Below are positions 56,415 to 64,000 of a stretch of 64,000 nucleotides of DNA, piece by piece. Each line of letters opens with the position of its first letter. Position 1 is the stretch's first letter. The position numbers and the translations under genes were made by a program. The notes under the pieces were generated by a model. That model did not search any database. It had not been told where the DNA came from and saw only the letters and a program-made list of their open reading frames with translations. Source of the DNA: Pestalotiopsis fici W106-1 (Eukaryota > Ascomycota > Sordariomycetes > Amphisphaeriales > Sporocadaceae); assembly GCF_000516985.1 (NCBI RefSeq), contig NW_006917091.1, positions 5,328,518-5,392,517 on the forward strand, in the 5' to 3' direction.

Positions 56415-59400
56415 CTAAACAGTTTGCGTGTATTGTTTGCAAATCTTCCCCGCAGTCATGGTGGCGAGCTGCTCCAAAGTCCCACCTCCAACAATCTCTA
56501 GGACGCCCATTCTGACACCAAAAGCGCTCTTGAACCATCGAGCAAGTTCGACAGAGAGCAAGGAGTCCAAACCCATACGCGCCACTGTCGATTTTGTGTC
56601 GACTTCTTCGTCAGGACGGAGACGGTACTCAAAGATTTTCTTGCCAATTTCAGTGGCGAAGAACTGAATTGTGGCTTTGTTCCGTAGCTGCTCTGCGGCA
56701 TTGCTCTTGTCTAGTGATGCAAGGAAGCTCCGCAATGCATCCTGCTTGTTATTTGCAGCAGTGGAAGCCTGTTTAGGCATGTTGTGGTAGGTGCCCATAC
56801 GCCTATCCCGACGCCATATAGATCTGCTGTTGTCCAAATCCTGGCCTACGTGCAATCCCATCACAATCTGGTGTTGATTTGACCGAGAAGCAGAAGATAT
56901 ACCTTCCATGGCCTCTCCGGCGGGCTTCTGGCCTTGCAGCAAGATGAGCTCTAGACAGTCCAGGAACTCACTTTCGTGAACTCCATGGAGACCTTGCGCC
57001 TGCAAACTCTGTGCTGCAGACTCATTCTCGGAAACAAAACCAGCATCAATGATGGGGCAGATATTCAGAACGCAAGCGGGCAAGCCAAGACTGTGCCTGA
57101 ACTTGCAGAACGCATCGTTGACCGCATTGGCTGCCACGTAATTGGCCTGGCCACTGGCGTCCAGAACAGAGATGATTGAACTGGCCAAGAAGAAGAAATC
57201 CGGCGTCTGTTTATGTTGCAAGAGAGAAGCATGGAGATTCCAAGCCCCAGTGACCTTTGGACTGATGACCTCGCGCCATTGAGACCACGTCATGTCCATA
57301 AGAGAGATATCCTGAGAACATCAGCAGAAGTGCATACTTGGGCCATGGCATAAAAACTCACCCGCAGCACCATTGCAAGATGCAACACTCCTTTGATAGG
57401 GAGTGTCGACTGCGCCATGGCAACTTCAACATCCTCTTCTTTGTCAGCGGAGCCCGCCACCGAGACCACTGAGCATCCCATAAGCTCCAGCTCTTTGAAC
57501 AACATATTGCTAGACTCGCTGATACCGGAGCTTCTAGAAAGAAAAGTCAGATGACGCGCCCCGCGATCAACCATCCACGTGGAAATGGCTCTTCCAAGAC
57601 CTCCTACGCCACCAGTGAGGAGATAAGTGCCTTTAGGGTCAAATTTGATACACCTCACGTAGGGCGCAGCGCTCAAAGTGGTCTCTGGTGTCATGGTAAC
57701 AGCTATCTTTCCGATGTGCGCAGAGTCATCGAGAGTCCTGAAAGCCCTCTCTATGAGGTGAGCAGCAACCACAGTCAGAGGTTGAATTGGGCGAAGAGTA
57801 CCCTGCTCGGCATGACGGAGAAATTCGTGGCAAAATCTTTATAGCAATACGTTAGTGGTAGCCCAGGACCTCGTCAAGATACCATTTGCGCAACGCTGTG
57901 CGCACCCTTGGATCTAGCACTCACCTCCGAAACAACGCGGGCCTGCGTGTGAATTGGATCGCCTCAACACCGTGGTACGATCGGTTATGACCAAAGGGCA
58001 TCATGTTCAGTTGACCCAATCCATCAGCATCCCGACGACTAAGGTCAATCATGCAGCCAAACTCAGCAACGCACTTCCAGGATTCGTGAAGGAGCTCTCC
58101 AGTCAGAGAGTTCAGAACCACGTCGACGCCAGCATCATGGGTTTCTCGCATGATGCCGCTCACGAACGTTGCATCACGAGAGTGAAAGATCCGCTCAGGT
58201 GGGACCGCGAAGTTTTCCATCAAGTACTGCACCTTTTTCTTGCTTCCCACTGTCAGGAATATCTCGGCACCTAGCATCTGGCAGACTTGGATGGCTGCCA
58301 GACCAACTCCGCCACAGGCTGAATGAATAAGCACAGTTTGACCTTTCTCAATCCGCGCAACGTGGATCAGACTGTATAGTACAGTCCCAAAGCAAACCGG
58401 AATTGTTGCAGCTTGCTCATATGCCATTGAATCGGGAATCTTCAACGCGAGGTCGGCAGGGATCACCGCATGTGTAGCAAAGCTGCCACCGTCGCTGAAC
58501 AGCATCACCCTGTCGCCCGATTGAAAGCCTGTCACTCCTGATCCGATTCTGCGGATAATACCAGCTGCTTCACATCCGAAGCGCAGATCCTCTGTTTCAA
58601 TATGACTGTGGATTATGCCCTTGCCGGTAAAAATGTCGAAAGCGTTTAGACCGACAGCACGGATCTCTACCTCGACGTGGCCGTCCGGAACATACGGCAT
58701 CAGTTCTTTTCTTTGCCAGTAGAGTGTATTCATGAATCCCTTCTTTCCAATTCGCAACTCAGCCGAGTCCCCATGCGCGGTCGACTCGCTACTCAGCCTT
58801 CTAATCTCGTCTTCCAGGGTAACATGGCGGAAACGCGAAATCAATATTTGGGAATCGCGACTGGCATATTCCATGTCTGGGGCTAAAGCGCCTGCGTCAA
58901 CTTCTTCCAAGATCTTCTCGAATACATCCATAACGAGCTGAGGTTGGGTGAGAGAGTCTATCTCAGAGATCTCAAGCGTATATATCTGCAAGCCGAGTTC
59001 CGACCGCAGCGAACGCGAAAACCCAAGAAACTGTGCGGCATGGTAGTTCTCGCTGGCTTCTGTTTGCACCGTAGGCATTAGCCATAGAGTCTTCTCGGCA
59101 AGAGAGTTCATGACTTCTCTGAGAAGTTCGAACTTTGATTGATCGTAAAGCTTGCCATTCAAAGAAGCTTCTTCCAAGTTGACGCATGAGATCGAGACCT
59201 GTGAAGGTGTCGGGGGACCTTTGCTGAGTTCGTGGGTGTCCACATTCCAACCGCGGTCATTGAGCTGTGTCTTCAAGGCGACGGCAATGTTTGATGTCGC
59301 CTTCTCGCATAGAAGAGTAACATTGCCACGCGAACGTCCGTTGATAGTGGCTTGAGCTGACTCGGCACGGGCGACGATAGTCATGATCTGGCGGTACGGT

Positions 59401-62400
59401 TCTTCCGCTCCAAATGAGACGGTCTCTGCTCCAGAGAAACCAGACGATTTGAGCTCACGATCCCAGCGTTCAATACCCACAAGTGGTCCGCCAAATCTGC
59501 CGTCAGCTTCACCGAGCCACCAGCCAGAAAAGTGCCCGAATATGTAACTGACGGTCTTGAGTGTGGGCAGAGGCTCCGTCAAGAGGAGGATCCCGTCATT
59601 CTTCAACAATGAACGAACATTCGCAAGCGTTTCTCCGATGAATGGGGTGGCATGGATAACATTTGCTGCAATGACAAGATCGTATGAGTTTTGAGCATTT
59701 TCAAAACCCTGCTCCAAGGGCGGCTTTGAGGCATCAAGAGTACGGTACTCCATGTTTGGAACATGTGAGAATCTCTCTTTCGCCTTGGCGAAAAAGCCAG
59801 CGGACACGTCTGTGAATGTGTAGAGGGAAAACGAGGGCATATCTGTAGCATCACCGACTAATTCGCGCAATACGAGTTCGGTGGTGCCGCCAGTGCCAGC
59901 TCCGACCTCAAGAATTCGCAGGTTTGGCCGCGATTTAGAGAAAGAGCTCACGAATTGGCCGTAATTGTAGCTGTTGACATTGTAGACTTCGGTGAGCAAG
60001 TTATCTCGCGTGAGAACGTCAATGGTGTCAGTGACACCTGAGAATATGGACGGTCCATGTTCGCAGACACGCTTACAAGCCTGAGCGAACGGCGCGTGAG
60101 GGCCAGTACTGAGAAATGTCACATGCTCGTCAATCAGACACCGGCGCGCAGTTTCATCCAGCTCTGTTAACCATTTGGTGTCGCGGATCAGAGGAAATGT
60201 TCCTGTCTCGAGTGCTTTGGACATCTCATCGCTCATCCACTCTTGCAATTTCGAAAGGTGTGCATTGGAGGCAGTGATGTTGCGCACTTTCTCAAGCTCT
60301 TCCATGATGCATAGCAAAGTGAGCTGGTGTTCTATTGCGAGATGCTCGCGGTTTAGCGGCGGTGGTTGGAGCATCTGGAGGGCTTCAGAGAAATCGAAAG
60401 CTGGAAACCATTCCAATCGCGCCAGTCCGTGTCTGTGGGACACTTGGTTGAGCTCTGTGGAATCCTCAAGAGGCGCCAACTGTACACCCTTGAGGGAAAA
60501 TATGGACTCTCCAGAAGATCCCACGCAGTCAATTTGACAACTACCATGATCCTTCTTATTCCAAGTGGACTGAACGTTCATGAAATCACTCCTCGGACCG
60601 TATATCTCTAGATTTTCGACCATGGTCGGCACGTACAATCTGTTGATATTTCGACAAAGGCCTTGAGAAGCTGCTACGAAGACCAGTTGCAGGCAGCTGT
60701 CAAGTTCTGCAGGGTGAAGTATGAAGGCATTGTTGGAATGATTTCCTGTATCAACGATATGTGCTTGGGCAACATGATCTGTTGCCGATGCAGTAATGTC
60801 CTGCAGGAGGGCAAATTCAGGACCGTAGCTCAGACCAGTGCGAGACATGGCACTATAGAATGTCTGCTTTGAAACTTGACGTGGAAGGACATGGAAATCA
60901 TTGGCACGCTCAATATGAGGCGTGAATACGGTTGTGATTTCGCCTACGCAATGTTCGGTCCAGTTCTCACCATCGTGAGACTGTATCTGGAAGTGAAACC
61001 AGTCGGAGTTGGTCGTGTCAGTAAGCCGACCGGGGCGTAGAGATGTGATAATTTCCACAGATTGCGACTGTTTCAAAACCAAAGCCTTTTTGGCAACGAC
61101 GTATCGAAGCGAGAGCCCTGAAGTGAGAGACAGCCGTTTGACTTGCCTGATCGCTTCGCTAGCTAGAGAGACGTACCCGGCGAACGGGAAGACTATATTG
61201 CCGCCAACTTTGTGATCAGTGAGCCAAGGTAAGTCATCAAGATCCATGATATTGCGCCAAACAGGTTGCGAATCCGAAGAATCCAGAGTCTTGAGGCCAA
61301 GGAGACAGTGTCGTGGGTATTGCCGTAATCGAGACGCCCTAGAGATTCGATTTTCATACCAAAACGATGGTCCCGTATGGTCCCATGGGTATGTTGGTAG
61401 GCCTGGGAGAGTCTTCCCCTTCTGAAAGAGGGGCCGGAAATCGACAGGTACACCGTATTGGTATAGCTGTCCGAAGGCTTCTAGCATCGCCTGATCGCAG
61501 TCCTCTCCTCTCTTTTGTGTCGCAACATATTTGAAAGCCCCTTGAGGTTGGCCGATTTGCCGCAAAGGCCCCCCTAGTGTTGCATGAGGACCAACTTCCA
61601 GCAAGACGTGATCGCTAATGATGGTTTGTGCCATTTGGATAGCTGTCGAAAACCTTACACGCTGTACAAGATTCCGAACCCAATAATTCGGAGAGCTTAC
61701 ATCTTGAGCACTGGCTTGGCTGCCTGTAACACTTGAGATGAAAATAGCCCCCTGATCGAAGAAAGTATCATTGCAGGACGGTCGCTCCGCCTCCAGGTGA
61801 TGCAAATACATATCTCCGAGGATAGCCATGTGAGAAGAGTGATAAGCCATGTCGACCTTCAAGAGACGCGTAAACACATTCGGTCTATCTTTCCTGATTG
61901 AAGCCAGCGATTGCTCAATAAGAGCACGATCGCCAGAGATTGTCGAGCTCGAGGGGCTGTTTTCACAAGCAATTACAACCCCCTCGGCCAGATATCGAGA
62001 GGTTTCTTGACTCCCTAAGCTGACTGCAGCCATAGCACCTTTGCGATCCGCCTCTCTGGTAACTAGGCCACGATAGAATGCTGCTCGGATTGCCATCTGT
62101 AGTGAAATATGGCCTGCAGCATAAGCGGCTGCAATCTCTCCACTCGAGTGGCCGACGACGATTGCAGGTAAAACACCTACACGTCGCAAGTGGTGGACGA
62201 TCGCGATTTGGAGAGCTGTGCACAGTGGCTGGGAGAGCTCTGCCGAGTTGAATTTCTCAATGTCGGCGTGATCAGACAAGACTTCACTCAGGGACCAATG
62301 CGGGGGTTTCGGCAAAACCTTCAGCACGGTGTCCATTGCAGAGATGTCTGCACGGAAATCAGACGATGAGAATAATAACTCTCTGCCCATGCCAGCCCAT

Positions 62401-64000
62401 TGGCTGCCCTGGCCACTAAACACCATCACAACTTTCGGCCCCCAAGGTTGATTAGATGTCTTGAGTAGGTTAGAGATCTTAAGTGTACGGCCTTTCGATT
62501 CCACAATGGCAAAAGCACGGTGAGGTAAGTTCTCACGGCGCATGGAACGTGTGTAAGCGATATCGTGGACTTGTGTTGGGTTCTGGCGAATATGAGCAGT
62601 ATACAGCTCAATTTGTCGTCGCAAGGAGTGTTCTGTATATGCCGAGAACGGCATGAGAGAGGGCAACTCTGTATCACGAAAACTTGCAGGGTTCGTTTTT
62701 GTGGCTAGCGTGTTGTGATTGCCGATGTGAGCTGTGCTTCCGGCCTCGTGCCCACAAACGTGACCATTAGGCATTCCATTCGTGGCTGGGGCATATGAAT
62801 CTAGGATTACCTTTCATGCGCATCAATACCACACCACTATTCGCTAATTTCATGCACGCGCAGTGATACTTACATGTGAGTTGGAACCTCCTATTCCAAA
62901 GGAATTGACACTGATGCGGTGTTGTTTGCGAGGTGGGAATGGTGTAGGCGCAACAGGTATGAGAAGGCGGTCGGCCCCAGGCACTATCAGAAGGGGATAC
63001 TTGTTAGACTCGCTAAGACCTTATTGAAGCTAATTGCGACGTACTCTTTGGATTTCTAACTTGGAATTTGATGTTAGGCGGTATGATGGCATTTTCAAGG
63101 GCTAACACAGCCTTGATTAGACTGGCCAAGCCAGCAGAACCTTCCGTGTGTCCGATATTTGGTTTGACACTCTGGTAACAGATATTTTGTTAGACGGACC
63201 ATCCAAAAAGTGGAAATTGAGCATGTTACTAACACCAATATAGACACCGTGCTCGCCGAATACATTATCGATCGCTCTCGTCTCGATGGGATCACCCGTT
63301 GCCGTACCGGTCCCGTGACACTGTTTTTTTCCCCTCGGTTCAGTAGATGGATGTTTGGTGAAGCAAATGGACATACCTCTACGAATGCTGTATCGCCTGG
63401 ATCTAGACGCGCTCTCTTATACACCTGGCGAATGAGCGCCTCCTGGGTTCGGGCTTGTGGCTGCATCAAACCCGCCCGGCTGCCGTCGCTGTTACTCCCG
63501 GATGCTCGAATAATGGATCGAATGGGATTACCATCTCGAATGGCATCGCTCAGTCGTTTAATGTAAATCGCTGTGATTCCCTCCGCCCGGGCGAATCCAT
63601 TAGCTCCCGAATCAAAGCTTTTACAGCTCCCGTCGGAAGACAAGGTGCCCTCGGCAGCCATCATTTCGGTCAACACGGGACTTAATTGCAGGCAGCCACC
63701 GCCAACTATAGCACCCTCAATTGTTCCGTTTTGTAGTGCATTACATGCCTCGTGGAGGGCTACCAAGGATGCCGAGCAGGCAGTATTAATTGTCATACTA
63801 AAAAACAAGTTAACAGAGTTCCGTGAAGTTGTCGTTGGCGTTCAAATAAGAAATCAAGGGCAGATATCAAACACACCTGGGGCCTGTCAAGTCGAATTCG
63901 AAAGAGATACGATTTGACAACATGTAATCCTCTACTCCTGTCATTTGATAGTTTGTGGGAAATTGAGGATCTACATTCTGCAATCTGAGCCAAGTCGAGC
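56415..64000 (-). CDS. Highly reducing type I polyketide synthase (partial, N-terminus beyond window)
   Basis: Exons in the window: 64000-63877, 63797-63377, 63320-63234, 63171-63045, 62983-62874, 62810-57925, 57836-57362, 57311-56415; all junctions in phase. Order: KS-AT-DH-cMT-ER-KR-ACP. KS: active Cys in [11 protein letters not shown] (codon 63776-63778) and both His ([20 protein letters not shown]). [14 protein letters not shown] and [26 protein letters not shown] with [10 protein letters not shown]. Methyltransferase: [22 protein letters not shown] and [27 protein letters not shown] with [25 protein letters not shown] near the C-terminus; no thioesterase or reductase domain follows. All reducing domains keep their motifs, so a methylated, fully reduced chain is possible. 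Release would need a separate enzyme. Only the first part of KS is missing. Partner genes probably lie beyond 64 kb. Confidence 0.95.

Noticed and set aside
39023..64000. The PKS as part of the ammonia-lyase/UbiA cluster
   Set aside because: More than 17 kb of F-box, Clr5, GNAT and relic sequence separate them, with no shared tailoring genes between; the link is not supported by the sequence.
1..64000. tRNA or rRNA genes and CRISPR-like arrays
   Set aside because: No convincing B-box/cloverleaf or spaced repeats were found by eye; the repeats present are simple tandem or dispersed.

Overview
The window reads as the chromosome of a filamentous ascomycete, probably a Sordariomycete. Genes are broken by short introns (about 43-115 bp, mostly GT..AG). 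Three are Zn2Cys6 regulators and one is a Clr5-domain protein. There is a multidomain highly reducing polyketide synthase, a group A flavin monooxygenase, a P450 with an N-terminal anchor, F-box proteins, and at least one AT-rich block that looks RIP-decayed. No rRNA, tRNA, CRISPR array or bacterial-type operon was found. All exon joins were worked out by hand from splice sites and reading-frame continuity.

Layout. (1) 0.1-8.1 kb looks like a carbohydrate-use module: two Gfo/Idh/MocA dehydrogenases, a Zn2Cys6 regulator between them, and an MFS sugar transporter. (2) 8.5-9.8 kb is a secreted Ser/Thr-rich protein with a C-terminal carbohydrate-binding-like domain; it is interrupted by a frameshift and carries a 17-base homopolymer. 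(3) 11.7-39.0 kb is a candidate secondary-metabolite region: an AflR-like regulator, a salicylate-hydroxylase-like monooxygenase, a P450, a second Zn2Cys6 regulator, a decayed DMATS-type aromatic prenyltransferase, an intact COQ2-like UbiA prenyltransferase, a cupin without the usual metal histidines, a short-chain dehydrogenase, and a PAL/TAL-type ammonia-lyase with the His-Leu selectivity pair of tyrosine ammonia-lyases. (4) 39-56 kb is accessory territory: an ankyrin-like relic, a GNAT acetyltransferase with a damaged splice acceptor, a secreted heme-thiolate peroxidase, two F-box genes (one with an in-frame stop), a Clr5-domain gene, a small orphan gene and an RIP-like relic. (5) 56.4-64.0 kb is a highly reducing PKS on the minus strand, running off the window at its N-terminus.

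How region 3 may work (inference): tyrosine is deaminated to p-coumarate by the ammonia-lyase. A 4-hydroxybenzoate-type phenol is prenylated by the UbiA enzyme. The FAD monooxygenase could hydroxylate, possibly with decarboxylation, giving a hydroquinone. The P450 and the dehydrogenase then tailor the prenyl chain or ring. The dead DMATS gene and a pair of diverged direct repeats (about 23.64 and 33.99 kb) suggest the locus has been rebuilt. The PKS lies more than 17 kb from the ammonia-lyase across unrelated genes, so it is more likely the edge of a separate cluster extending past 64 kb.
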